Of a stretch of 64,000 bases of DNA, positions 45,471 to 56,761 are shown piece after piece (the first letter of the stretch is position 1; every line of letters starts with the position of its first letter). Made by a program: the position numbers and the translations under genes. The stretch is from Verpa conica. Its lineage: Eukaryota; Ascomycota; Pezizomycetes; Pezizales; Morchellaceae. Under the pieces are notes generated by a model. That model saw only the letters and a list, made by a program, of their open reading frames with translations. It was not told the origin of the DNA and made no database searches. The DNA is taken from contig JAUFSD010000007.1 of assembly GCA_033030425.1 (NCBI GenBank), forward strand, positions 620,001 to 684,000, written 5' to 3'.

Positions 45471-47107
45471 CTATGCATTGCCACTCTCAATAGTAGTTGC
45501 CAGTGCCGCAACCGCCTCCGTTGAGTTGGACGCAACACAGTCCACCCCAATCCCACCCGTCACACCATCACACGTAAAGACAGGCTCACCCAAAGGCGTA
45601 CTGATATCGATATCTTCCATGTAGATGTCCTCGCAGACTGCGTTCGGAGAGCAGATGACCTCTACCGTGAGACGTCCTCGTTTCCCGGAGGACTCGCCGG
45701 AGAAGTTGATGAATGTCACGTTGGAAATATCAACCTCTGAGGGGTGCGCAGAACAGTAGGTGGAGTTGATGTTGAAGTAGCACTGGGTAAGGATGAGAGG
45801 GTAGTCGACGTTATCTACGTAAAAGTCCTTGTATGTGATGTTGTTCATGCGACCATAACCGATGTTCTCACCGGCCCAGGCCTTGAGGCGAGCTCCGTTC
45901 TATATTGGATGTTAATGGTCTGTCTAGTTGGCTGGCTTAGGGATGAGAGGCTACAAACCTGAGCGTTCAACATGGTCACGTTCTCGATATACACGTTTTC
46001 AATAATGTCCTGAACACCTGCGTACTGTCCAATACTGCCCATAGAGACACCATGCGTACCTAAAACACATCATAAGCTTATCACTCGCGCGAGAATTATA
46101 TAAATTGGAGCTTACCGTTGCACCAGAGGTTCTGAACAAAGATATTGGTTGTGTTTGGCTTCGGGCTGAAACAGTCGTCACCGATGTTGACTCTCGCGTT
46201 TGTCACAGTCAACCCGTCGACATTGTATGAATCCCACCCATCGGTATTCTTAGGTAGATTCTCATTGCTTGATTGTGCCTCGATCAAGACGTTGTTGTAG
46301 AAGATATCACGAGAAGTGATGAGGAAGTTTGTCCAGCATGGAGAGTTGCGGAAGGTAATGCCATCAATCAAAAGCCCAGTAGCATTCACTGCTGTGAATA
46401 GATTGGGGCGGAGATAGACATTATTAGGGTCCTAAGACACACCGTTAGTTTTTGATTTTACCAAGATTGTAATAGTAGATGTGGAAGGTCTTACTAAAAT
46501 CTCCCTCCCTGCAAATCCATCATACCAGGCTTGCCCATTTCCATTGATCTCTCCCGTCCCCTTGATGACAATATCTTTTCCTCCCCATTGCCAAAAGGTG
46601 ATTGAGTTTTGGAACGGGTGAAAGAAGTAGTTACTTTGCCAATACGCGATATCGTCCGTAAACTATATAACAGGTCATATATCAGTTCCAACACCCTAAA
46701 AAAAAGCAAAAAAGCATTCAATTGAGGATAACTACCAAAATCTGACCATCAAGCTGGACATGAATATCATCCAAGAAAGTCAAGTCCAGTTTCTGTCCTA
46801 AAACATACTGTTTCCCCTTCTCAAGCACCAGAGTACCCCCATGATTCGCCTTTTTAATAGCCTTCAGGAACTCATCCGACACATCATCTGTTTCATTCTT
46901 CGACGCACGGAGATGAACCTTCTTACGATTCTCACGATGCGGGAAGCTGTGGTGTCGAGGTCCACCCGGGTTGTAGTGACCCTTATATTTATTAGTCCTT
47001 GGAGCAAGCTCGATGAGGTTTCGACCCTGGACTGTTGTTGAAGGCAATGCAAAACAAGGTACCACTGCCGAGGCAGCTGCAATCACGGAAACCAAAGCAA
47101 TTCTCAT
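45471..47107 (-). CDS. GH28 exo-polygalacturonase, secreted
   Basis: Exons 47107-46736, 46662-46495, 46431-46116, 46059-45959 and 45899-45471 give 461 residues. GH28 enzymes hydrolyse polygalacturonan in pectin. A signal peptide (MRIALVSVIAAASAVVPCFA) starts the protein. All GH28 motifs are present in order: NTDGWD (242-247), GDDC (264-267), THGVSMGS with His288, and RLK (323-325). The combination NTDGWDSYNVDG and CNGTHGVSMGSIGQY is typical of the exo-acting group. Several N-glycosylation sequons (NAT, NTT, NVT, NST) are present. The position near the AA9 gene agrees with plant cell-wall degradation but does not form a cluster. Confidence 0.95.
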
Positions 47108-48563
47108 CTTTAGAAATTAGAGAGGAGGAGGAGAGAAAACGACTATCAATGAGGAAAAGATTGGGGTAACGGCTATGCTGTGCAAAGGGACCAGGGAAGG
47201 AAGAAAGGAAAAAAAAATAACATTCGGCCGGAAAAGCACTATTTAATAGAACTTCCCCTCGGTCTCGGTGAATACATACCCAATGTCCCCTAGAGAATCC
47301 TCGGGTACCAATATAGCGAATAAGTGAGATAATCATGACTAGTACCAGTTCCTGATCTTGAGGAGAGAGGGGGAGGGAACATCCCTCCACCTAATTATCC
47401 GAGATATGGCACAGTTGAGTTCCCGAAAGCCAATAAAGTCTGGGCTCGATATGGGGAAAAGAGACAAGCAGGGTCCGTATCACAGCCGAATGTGGGGAAC
47501 CATGCACGAGATGCTTGTTTGGCCATGGCATAAATCAGTTAAGCTCGGCGCCAACCCCCCTAACAGCGATAGCTCCGGGGCGTCGTCGCCCCGACCCCAA
47601 TTACGACTTCATTTATTCAAGTGGCCTTTTCCTGGTTAATTCTGCTTCCTTGCTTAAATTTAAAAATTTCATATGCAAGATCTTCCTGTGGGTAAAAAAA
47701 ACACACCCTAGTTGTGGAGATTGCAGGACTTGGTATTATAGCTATCTTATACCTCAAGTCGAGTTCCTGCTTTTTGTTTATCAGTAAATAGAGCAAAACC
47801 TGGTTGAAGGGGCCAAACGCTTCCCTGGAATTTTTCCAGTTCCAATTCTTAAGGCCCTGTAGGCGGAACTAGAGTCGGTTTACCAATTGGGCAATATGCA
47901 TCGGATAAAAGCTACAGCTTCCAACGCGTGCGGAGAGAAGGCCATGCATAGATCGGGCCGAACAAAGAGCGGAGTTGTACGTGGATTACATATGTAGTAT
48001 CAATATAATTCTATGTAAGTTTTATGCCCCCGCGGGATCCAAAGTACAGAGTAGGCAATAGGCTTAGTTACAGGAATTCACTTGATAGGCCAACTCCCTC
48101 CCCCGGTAGTGTTGGTTAATATATTGTGATGATTTCAGACTAGTCAACTCTGATGGAGGATACTCGTTCTACCAGACTAATCACTATGTACCCCTATCTT
48201 AAAATTCTATCTATGAAAGGTTCCGTCTTATAGGGCATTTGTCTTCTGTTATTATGTAAGAGAAGTGATGGACACTTAGCTAAGAAAAAGCTCATTCACC
48301 TGGATATTGACATCATCGGATCCGGGAATTAGCGCTAAGACTCGAGAAATGAGACAGGACCTGATTTGTATATTCAGCCAGGTATGCGCAGTCCTAAATT
48401 ACTGAGCACATATAATAGGTATCACTAAAATCTTATAAGAAACGATAAACAACCATAAACTACAATGTAGCACAGAATGTATGCTTTCCGTCTCAATCAC
48501 CCTACAACATTTGCGAAGTAACCTAGCCAGCTGGGTATGGAACTTCCAAGGTCTTGCAACACT
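47108..48563. other. intergenic
   Basis: Polygalacturonase promoter and 3' flank of the SRA gene. No gene recognised. Confidence 0.5.
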
Positions 48564-49703
48564 TTATCTTTCCCCTTTCATGATATTCTTCACGCCTCCC
48601 CACCCTTTATCTCCTAATTCAATCTCATTCGGCCTAACACCGGGGCCTTTGTATCTAATATCGGCTTGCCCTGGTTCCCTCTCGAGCTGAAACCTATACA
48701 TTGCGTACGCCTCATCAAGAATTTCATACCCCTTAACTTTATATAGCCCATCATATCTTATACCTTCACGTGGTGCGTATTCAGATTTGCCTTTGCTCTT
48801 GTAGGATCTGAGCAATCGGATTGGTGTTTCTTTTTCCATAGAAGTCCTGAGTAGGTTTGTGTTCGCCGACGCAATTCCAGGAGATGATATTTTTTTTTCT
48901 TCGGCATCGTAAGGTTCTTCCGATGGAGCAAGGGAGCCAAGAGTCCCACAATACAAAACACTATTGCCGTTGTCTTCATCCTGTGAGTAGCCGTTTGAAA
49001 CAATTACACTCAAACAACCATGCTCCTTATTACCGGAGATTCCTATTAACGAGGTGTTAGTAAGTATCCATGCAATGGGATTTTTTACGAACTTACCAGC
49101 CTCCATTTCACCGTGAGCTCCGTCCCTCAAGGCACAGATCTGCAACGGCCACCAGTCACCTATGATGAGTCCGTTATGTCCAGGAACGTGTGGGTTCTTT
49201 TTGAAAGGGTAATTGTCCTCTAGCTTGTAGTGTGTGGTTCTTTTGGTGTTTCGAACACCTCCGCCACTACCTCTTGTGACTTTCTGTGATGTCTGGATAC
49301 CTCTCATTATCTCTTTATCAAAGTCTTCGTTCCTCCATCTAGTCAACAAACTCTTGGCGTCGAGTACGATATCTACCGGCAACCGTAGGTCTTCATTTTC
49401 TTCGCTCGTAAGCTTCCCTAAAGCGGTTGCAATTGATGAAGACCTCACTCCACCACGATCTGCGGGCAGGAATGGTAAAAGCTGGATACAACTTCTGAGT
49501 TTTGCTATATCTTGTTGGTATTCCTGTTCTGTTTGGCCCCGGCGCGCGGCGAATTTTTTGAGGGTTCTTTCTATCAGCTCGGCACTGCTCACAAGAGCTA
49601 GACGGTCGCTTCTAGAGAGCTTAGTGGTTTCAGAAGAACGGACATTGCGTATGGATACTGTGGTATTGCTACTACTACTTTCTTTGGTGTCAATAGTTGA
49701 CAT
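48564..49703 (-). CDS. SRA-YDG domain protein
   Basis: Start ATG at 49703. A 54-base intron (49096-49043, GTAAGT donor, CTAAC branch, TAG acceptor) is in frame and free of stops; removing it gives 361 residues and restores the family sequence GEMEAGI, retaining it gives 379. The SRA-YDG domain fills the second half: VPGHNGLIIGDWWPLQICAL, DGAHGEMEAG, CLSVIVSNGYSQDEDNG, LYCGT, then YAPREGIRYDGLYKVKGYEI. SRA domains bind methylated or hemimethylated DNA (UHRF1, SUVH); in fungi they occur in small poorly studied proteins. The N-terminal half is helical and polar with no RING, PHD or SET. It starts about 50 bases beyond the stop of a small ORF on the same strand. Confidence 0.9.
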   Translation of the reverse strand: MSTIDTKESSSSNTTVSIRNVRSSETTKLSRSDRLALVSSAELIERTLKKFAARRGQTEQEYQQDIAKLRSCIQLLPFLPADRGGVRSSSIATALGKLTSEENEDLRLPVDIVLDAKSLLTRWRNEDFDKEIMRGIQTSQKVTRGSGGGVRNTKRTTHYKLEDNYPFKKNPHVPGHNGLIIGDWWPLQICALRDGAHGEMEAGKFVKNPIAWILTNTSLIGISGNKEHGCLSVIVSNGYSQDEDNGNSVLYCGTLGSLAPSEEPYDAEEKKISSPGIASANTNLLRTSMEKETPIRLLRSYKSKGKSEYAPREGIRYDGLYKVKGYEILDEAYAMYRFQLEREPGQADIRYKGPGVRPNEIELGDKGWGGVKNIMKGER

Positions 49704-49752
49704 TATGGGCGTATGAATAACACGTCAAGTGAAGGCCAGACAGGTGGTTTAT

Positions 49753-50028
49753 TTACCTGGCATCCCCATCCTCATCCTTCAGGCCTCTACGAGCTTTTTT
49801 TCTCCGCCTCTCATCAAGTTTAGCGATTTCTCTTCTGCTTTCCTCTGCTTTCCGTCCAACTTTGAAGATGTCTTGTAGATCCTCGTCTTCGTCCTCATCC
49901 TCCTCTTTTATTTTATCATGATCCCGTTTATAAGGTCTAGAGCTACCTGGAGCAGTGGCAGAACTAGCAGTAGGAGGCTTCTTCTTGGGTTTGATACTCC
50001 AGATAGAGGGTTTTGATGGTTCGGACAT
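49753..50028 (-). CDS. small charged hypothetical protein
   Basis: A 91-residue frame from the ATG at 50028. It starts with a Lys/Pro/Ser-rich segment (SIWSIKPKKKPP), then an acidic run (KEEDEDEDEDLQDIF) and a basic helical end (RREIAKLDERRRKKARRG). This charge pattern resembles small nuclear proteins, but I recognise no family. Only about 50 bases separate its stop from the SRA start. I tested it as an upstream exon of the SRA gene and found no in-frame join, so I list it separately. Confidence 0.5.
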   Translation of the reverse strand: MSEPSKPSIWSIKPKKKPPTASSATAPGSSRPYKRDHDKIKEEDEDEDEDLQDIFKVGRKAEESRREIAKLDERRRKKARRGLKDEDGDAR

Positions 50029-50551
50029 TGAAGCAGGAAGATGCTACCCAGAAGGTTAGGAGTCTGTAATTTGATATGGGTCAAGTGAGGGGAACGCGTA
50101 TGACTAGGAGCAAGCGTGTCGAGGCACTGTTGCCTCGAGGATCCCGCCTGAGGCTTGGCAGTCTAGTGTTACCGTGGGCACAGGTTACGGCTGCGGGTAG
50201 CTGCAGGGAGGCTACATAGGGAAGGTTCTCACGGGTGACTTTATTCTCGGCGTTCGCTAGAATTGCATATAGCAATAGAAGAGAATAAAAGAGTAACGAG
50301 AAGAGAACTCTGGCAGGGCTTAAGTTAACCTTATTCGTGTTATTTGGAGTTTTATTGTCACAAAATTTTGGTTGGAAGCGCTTCTGACGTATTAACTGCC
50401 TTAGTAGAACCTTCATCTTGTTTTTGCTTTATGTCTAACTAAATAAATACATGTAGAGCACTTGCTGTAACCCCTAATTAATCTTATTTATTCTATCATA
50501 GATATAACTGAGGCTCTCTACAAAATTCCACCCTCGTACCGCATTTTCAAA
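50029..50551. other. intergenic
   Basis: Contains the upstream region of the small charged ORF and the 3' flank of the carboxypeptidase gene, with TACATGTA at 50448. An open frame at 50081-50416 is not convincing. Confidence 0.5.
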
Positions 50552-52022
50552 CTATTTCATATTCGCTAGCAAGTACTTCACCCCAGCCCATGACTCAAGA
50601 CCACTAGGAGCGATCTGGCTTACAGGCAATACAAATCCGTAACTACCGGTATCTCTCAGCTCGGTAGTATAGCTATATTTGATCTTTGTCACATCGTATG
50701 AATAATCCACACTACTACCAGTAGCTTGGTAGATAGTTGAGCAGATGGGACCCGCGGTGAAAGATGTCCCATAGACAGCTTTAATAGCAGCGGCGGTACC
50801 CTTGGCAAGCGTTACAAGTTCGGTGTTGTCTGCAGCAACAGCACTACAAGAGTATCCATATGCTAATGTACGGCGTGGTAAGTTTTCTGATTGTATAACT
50901 AAGTGGAGCCCCATGAGATATGAAGATACTTACGAGACAGGAAAAGTTGGCTGTAAGCGTGCCAGTCGATGTACAGCTTTGCACCAGCTGATGTAGCAGC
51001 AAGAGCATTCTGGAAAGCAGAAAGCCCCTTGTACTCAGGTGTATCCCCAGCAGTAGATCCTATTGTTGCGATCAGCCCATACCCTCAGCCTAATAGTGAT
51101 AGGGTATATACCCTTGAATGTTTCGTCACAAGGATTCGTCGAAGCTCCTCCGGTAACATCCCAGTGTGAGTTCCAGTTACGGTTGATGTCATGACCGATG
51201 CAAGAGCTGCCGGAAGTTGTTTGACGGTTCTTTCTCCATAGCCGCTGCGTGGTTTGGGTATAGACGAAACCATCTGGGTTCACAACCGGGAAGATGTAGA
51301 AATCATACTTGTCAACGTACCCTTTTACTTCAGTTGAGTTGGCATAGTTGTTTAGAAGACTATATGCGATATACTCAGTGGTCATGGTGGTAATCCATTC
51401 ACGGGCATGGACAGTCCCGTGGAAGATGACTGCAGGTTTAGTGCCTTTTCCGCCGCTACCATAGATATGGATCCCGGTGATTGCTCGCCCCTGGTAAGAA
51501 GACCCTGCAGTAATGATCTCGCTGTTACCGGGAAACTTGGCTACTACATCATTAAGCCAGGTCAAGTGATCTGCATAGGAGTGGTATGTGTTGAACCAAG
51601 ACATGTCGGCAGCTTGAATAGTAACTAAAACATTGAATATAGGTTAGAGGAAATAAGCGATTGAAAAATTCAAAAGAGAAAATACCATCAGAAGCTGAGA
51701 TACTGCTGCTTTCTTGATTGATAGACTCTCCTAAATCTTCGTGCATAGTCGAATAGGTAAATTCTCCAGCAATCGCTTCCTCAAAGGCTGCAAATTTCTC
51801 TTTGGGAACTTCGAAGTCGACATGTGTATTCGGTGCAATTACCTCTGTCCATAGTGGCAACTTAAGGTCAGTGATGATCTTCTTAAGTCCTTCTGCAGCT
51901 TCTACGCTGTCACTGGTTTCAATGCGGAGGACCTTGGTTCCATCGTAGGTCACCTTTGCAGGGAGTGCGTAGGCCACTGCCACGAAGAGAAGGGCTGAGA
52001 TAGTTTTTGTAGACCACTTCAT
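50552..52022 (-). CDS. secreted metallocarboxypeptidase, M14A family
   Basis: Exons 52022-51686, 51624-51112, 51059-50934 and 50862-50552 give 428 residues, the usual size of fungal carboxypeptidase A-like zymogens. These remove C-terminal residues from peptides outside the cell. A signal peptide (about residues 1-19) is followed by a propeptide of about 100 residues and the catalytic domain from near residue 120. Zinc ligands are His185 and Glu188 (GTVHAREW) and His317 (DWHAYSQ). Arg in DINRNW anchors the substrate carboxylate and Glu393 in TTELRDTG is the general base. A TATATAAA box lies about 63 bases upstream. Confidence 0.95.
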
Positions 52023-55000
52023 TTTGTATTAAAGTTGCTGAGGATCAAAAGCGAAAGATAATGAGAAATTCAGCAGGCTCGGGGTTTATATAGAGTTCTT
52101 TGCGCCTGTAATTTCCTCCAGGCTCTAAGGTCTATAGTGAATATTAGAAAATAAGCATCCACATAAGGCAGGCGTTATAGATGGAATGTTGTCGAGAACC
52201 AATTAGCTTCTTGGGGAAATATCAAGTCTCTATCCTACTACCTATCCAGGAACTGTTCGACCGATGGCTTGTCTCACACCCAATAGTTAAATATCGCCTT
52301 GCGACCAGTAATCATGCCTTAAAATTTGTGTGGCGAAAAAAATGTTTACGATATTCGCCCTGGGCTAATGTGCAAATATGCTTGGTAGAGCAGGGCATAA
52401 CCGTTACCTCCTGAGGGGTAGCTCGTGCGGGGGAGATTTGGTATTATCATAACCACCCTAGGCACGTGTCTTATCCCAAAAGCTCTAATAATCAAGAGTG
52501 GTTAATATTGCATCGGGGAGGAGGGCTTCTTAGGCTCATTATCATTTCGGGGTTGCGAATATGTAACGATTATCAACCAGTCATTGAGTTCAGGACATCT
52601 GTAAAGACTCCCGCAATACCTACCTAATTTCGGCGCTACCCTATAGAGTGCTATAATTAGTTTATCTAGAGTCAACCCCACAAAGACTGTTGAGAATAAG
52701 CTTCATGACAATTTTCCGAACGTAACCACAACGAAAAATAAGTTCTGGTACCTTGACATCGCATCTAGACCAACTATACCCCGGACTATCGACGAGATGC
52801 GATACTGCGCTATTCACCAATCTGATCATGATCCCCGATTCGGGTTACACCGTAGACTTAAGTATGGGTGGTTCCTGCGGAATTCTTATGCTTAAATAAA
52901 GCATCCACTGATAGCCGAACTTCAAATACACCTTCCTCTGTGGTAAGGTTCTCCGGGCTATCACTTTCTTATCATGTATTCCTTGGTTTCTATCGCGAAT
53001 TTCACCATGAAGAGCATCCGCGTAAACTTATCTATTGGATTTATCAATATTATTGTCTATAAGCTAAAACCCGATGTTAGCCGTATATAGGAAACTGCGG
53101 CATCGGCCGTAATATATATCTATAATTCAGTGTAATACCTAAATATCTTCTCTAACGGGCTTCCCCGAGTCTCCTCCAATAGCTCGCAAGAAGTCACCTG
53201 CTGGTTGCTGTTTGATACAACAATGCCTTCCCCTTATGGTTGATCTCCCTTTCGCTTAACTCGAAGAGGTAGGCTTTGGCCGGCAAACAAGATTAGCTAG
53301 GCAGATAAACGTCTATGTCGACACGAAAGGTAAAATTGCACCACACTGCTCATATCTAAGAGACCTTAAGCCACAAGTCATCAGACAAAGCCAAGGATGA
53401 AGACCCGGCGGTCTGGGTCTGGGTAAAGGGGGGGATGTTTCAATACTTAGACTGAATTGTGGTTGGAAAGTTTTATCGTAATGATGAAACAGTAAAGGGG
53501 TGGTGAGTCTCAGCATACATGTAATGTAGTGTTATGTAGCTTAAGACTTGGGACGGGTGTCAACTTATTGCGCAATTGCTTGGCAACGTCTCCCTAGCAA
53601 CACTGAATAGCGTTTGCATAGCTTGAAGTCTCACTCAAAATAATGGATACCCGCCGCTAATATATAAAACCAAAAGAAGATTATCTCAACGACACGCATC
53701 TGCTACCATGGCTTATTGCTATGACCTAGCGGCGGTATACTGGCTTCTGTAGTACATGTAGTACGTTGCTACCAGCAACTCATACATATACCTAATCAGA
53801 GTGCTAAAGCTCTATAATCTGGACCAACATAATATCAGAGACGGGTTCGTGACCTAATATTTGGGTTGAAGGATCTTTGGAGATAGACCTGGGATTTTAT
53901 ATGTGATGAAATACTTGGGTGAGTGTGTATGGCTAGATTACATTGAGGAGTTTGCCGTGAGCCAGTCTTGCCGGACACATTTCTACATTGCGTATAGAAG
54001 ATTCCAGGCATACGCATACACATCAACAAGGCAAATACCCTTAGCTTAGGAAGCGGTATCTCGCACGTGCATATAGATTGACTAAGACAACACAGGGGTG
54101 ATCTAGCCGTTCGAATCTCGAGAAGACCCCACAAGGTGTACGGAAATTATTCAAGATATACTACGATAGGCGTAGTTGGCGGTTCCATAATTTTCCTAGA
54201 GACAGTCTCTGGGATTAGCATGTCTAGCCTATATCAGCGCCGCAAAAAAAAGAGGGTGGACTCGTCTTACTTTATAATGCGATAAATTTGACTAGGAAAA
54301 CGATGCTCAGCCATAGGAATACTCTAGATACTAGGCTCAAAAAATTCCTAAAAAAAGATAAATACTATACTCAAAATACATAATTTAGAATATAAAGAAG
54401 AGGAGTTATTTTTTCATTTTACCCTAATTATTTAGCAATAGGGGTTACAAGCCTGGGTTAAATCACTGGGGGAATGGTTTTAGGAGGTGCGCTTCGTCAC
54501 GATTTGAGACCTTTCCCACAAGGCTTAAACCTGTATTTACTATTTATTTATTTATTTAAGAGTGTATTGATGATTCGCTGGTTAACTTCATATGGGCATC
54601 TCAATGGACAAAGTAGCGAACATACATGTACATACGCATAAAGCAAAGCCGATGCGGTGTTACACTGCCCTAGAACAGCCACCTCTTACTTAGCTGTTCA
54701 GGTAGCACGAGCTTGGGCTTGCCGCAATCGTTTCAAATGTTGCATACCTTTCACTGTGCACAACGCTCGGATTCTCAAGTTACACCGAAAGCCGTGCAAC
54801 ATAGGCGGTAAGCATATGGTTATTTATGCTACTGAACGTCTAGCTACAAGTGCCTTGGATGAGATGAAACTTGAAGGCAGGTGAATCAAGTACACGACTT
54901 GCTCATTGGAGCGGGGAGATCCACAACAAGACCAACCCTAGTCACATGAATGAGCCATCGTGTTCGGAGGCGACCACATACGCTTTGGAAGTTCGCAATC

Positions 55001-56761
55001 ACGGCCATGACCTACTTGAGATTTATTTAACCTCAAGCCCACCAAAATTTCAATATTACTGATACATACCTCATAGTCCTGCGTAGAAGAACATACTGTA
55101 CCGCAGTGGAGCATAAGCCGATCTAAACCCCTATCCTGCTAGTGAAATAAGGCCATTTGAAGCTACCCCTAAAATACAACTCCTGTGCTGCAAAGTGCCA
55201 GTATTTGGTCAAGGTTTGTGCGTACTGCGCACAAGGCCGAAGGGTAAAGCCACCATATCGGGTTTTCTCGGGCTTCCTGTCATTACTCCAATAAATAGTT
55301 ACGAGTCTCTAGCCATGCCTAGATTGTTTGATCAGCGGAGTAAAAATACCGGTACGGAACCTACTACAGGTATGTCTAAGAATCCAAGACAACCAGGCTT
55401 TATTCAGATCTTTGCCCATCCAGTCAGCAGGAGATTTGCTGAGTCTGGAAAGCTTTTGGCGGTGGTTTTACTATGCCAAGGCCTCTAATCTTCGGTAAAT
55501 GGATAATTCTCTGACATAATTAAATACTCTCTCTATAGGAGTCTCAGTATACCCGACTAATCAAGAATGATGCACCACCGCAACAGCAATACTTCAGGCG
55601 AAGCACATCATACATTGAATTAGGTATCCTTTCCATGAAATTTTAGCTCCAATTACCTGTAATTCAGCGAGAATTTATTGTCCTTGTTCCAAAAACGGTC
55701 TATGTAGTCCTATACGAGGCAGTAAATAGAGAACCTAAGCATGCATTCCTCTGATAACAAGCTTTAACTCACCTCGTCCTATCACACTTCTACGTTTGTA
55801 GCTCAGCTTTAAACCCCCCTGTTTTCGCTAGCAGGTTCTTGGTACCTACTCCGAGTATACTCTAGTCTCGCGCGGGCATCACGTTTCAAACTGTGTAGGG
55901 CTACGCTTTTGGGGATCTGAACGTATGTAGGAGAATATATATTTACTATTAGCATGTTAATGCAGGGATAATGCCTGGTGTTCTTACCTACCGGCCCCTT
56001 TGTTGAGCTATGTGCTGATTTTTGGTATCGTCACGATCCTGGTCACGATTTACTCACATCAACACTATGTCATATACAATTCTTATATCTCTCAATTTTT
56101 GAAAGATCACTATCAACTATTAAAACAGTTCTTACACATCTATCACAATCTACACATCAACTCCTAAATGGTATTTGGAGTTTACTCTGTGTACGTATAC
56201 GTACACTAATAATAGTACGTCTAAAATCAGACTAAACACCCTGATCTACTCCCCCTAAAGATTTCTCCAGGCGATCTAACCTTTGAGGCTTAAAGAATTG
56301 AGGTTTTGGCTCTGTTACAACGTTTCTTCTCGTATCCACCCCTGAAAGATCATACACGATCACTCGTATTCAACAGAAATTCAAAATACCAGGGATTATT
56401 TATGTGTCATATGTCGGTGCTATCAAAGTACCGTGCTACGCACAGACTAGCCTCACCAAAACCGACATTTCTGTCGTCGGTCTGGAGATATGTGCTTAAA
56501 TTTACATATTGTGGTCTTTTTGAAACCACACCTTCCCCTTATAGGCGAGCGGGGCTGGATTTTTTCCTTCTAGAAGCCATTTAGAAGCCAAGGCAAAGAC
56601 AGTAGTGAGGCTAGGCATCCACTTATTATTATGTTTCTTGTGTGAAGATTGACACTGAGCCTCAGCTTCGAGATATATAACTATTACCCACACCACAAGA
56701 TGAAGTTTCCTCAGCTCATTTTTCACACAAACTTGAAGGCACGATCTTTAACCTCCATAAA
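52023..56761. other. long intergenic region
   Basis: About 4.7 kb without a convincing gene. TACATGTA occurs at 53516, 53753 and 54623. A TTTA microsatellite lies at about 54540-54556, within an AT-rich stretch from about 54330. Short ORFs lack recognisable features. Confidence 0.5.
52085..52092 (-). promoter_or_regulatory. TATA box of carboxypeptidase gene
   Basis: TATATAAA on the minus strand, about 63 bases before the start codon. Confidence 0.55.

Noticed and set aside
50081..50416. 111-codon minus ORF with a hydrophobic stretch
   Set aside because: No signal-peptide logic, no family, and it lies in a promoter region.
54108..54120. GTTCGAATC B-box-like sequence
   Set aside because: No A box or cloverleaf around it, so not a tRNA.
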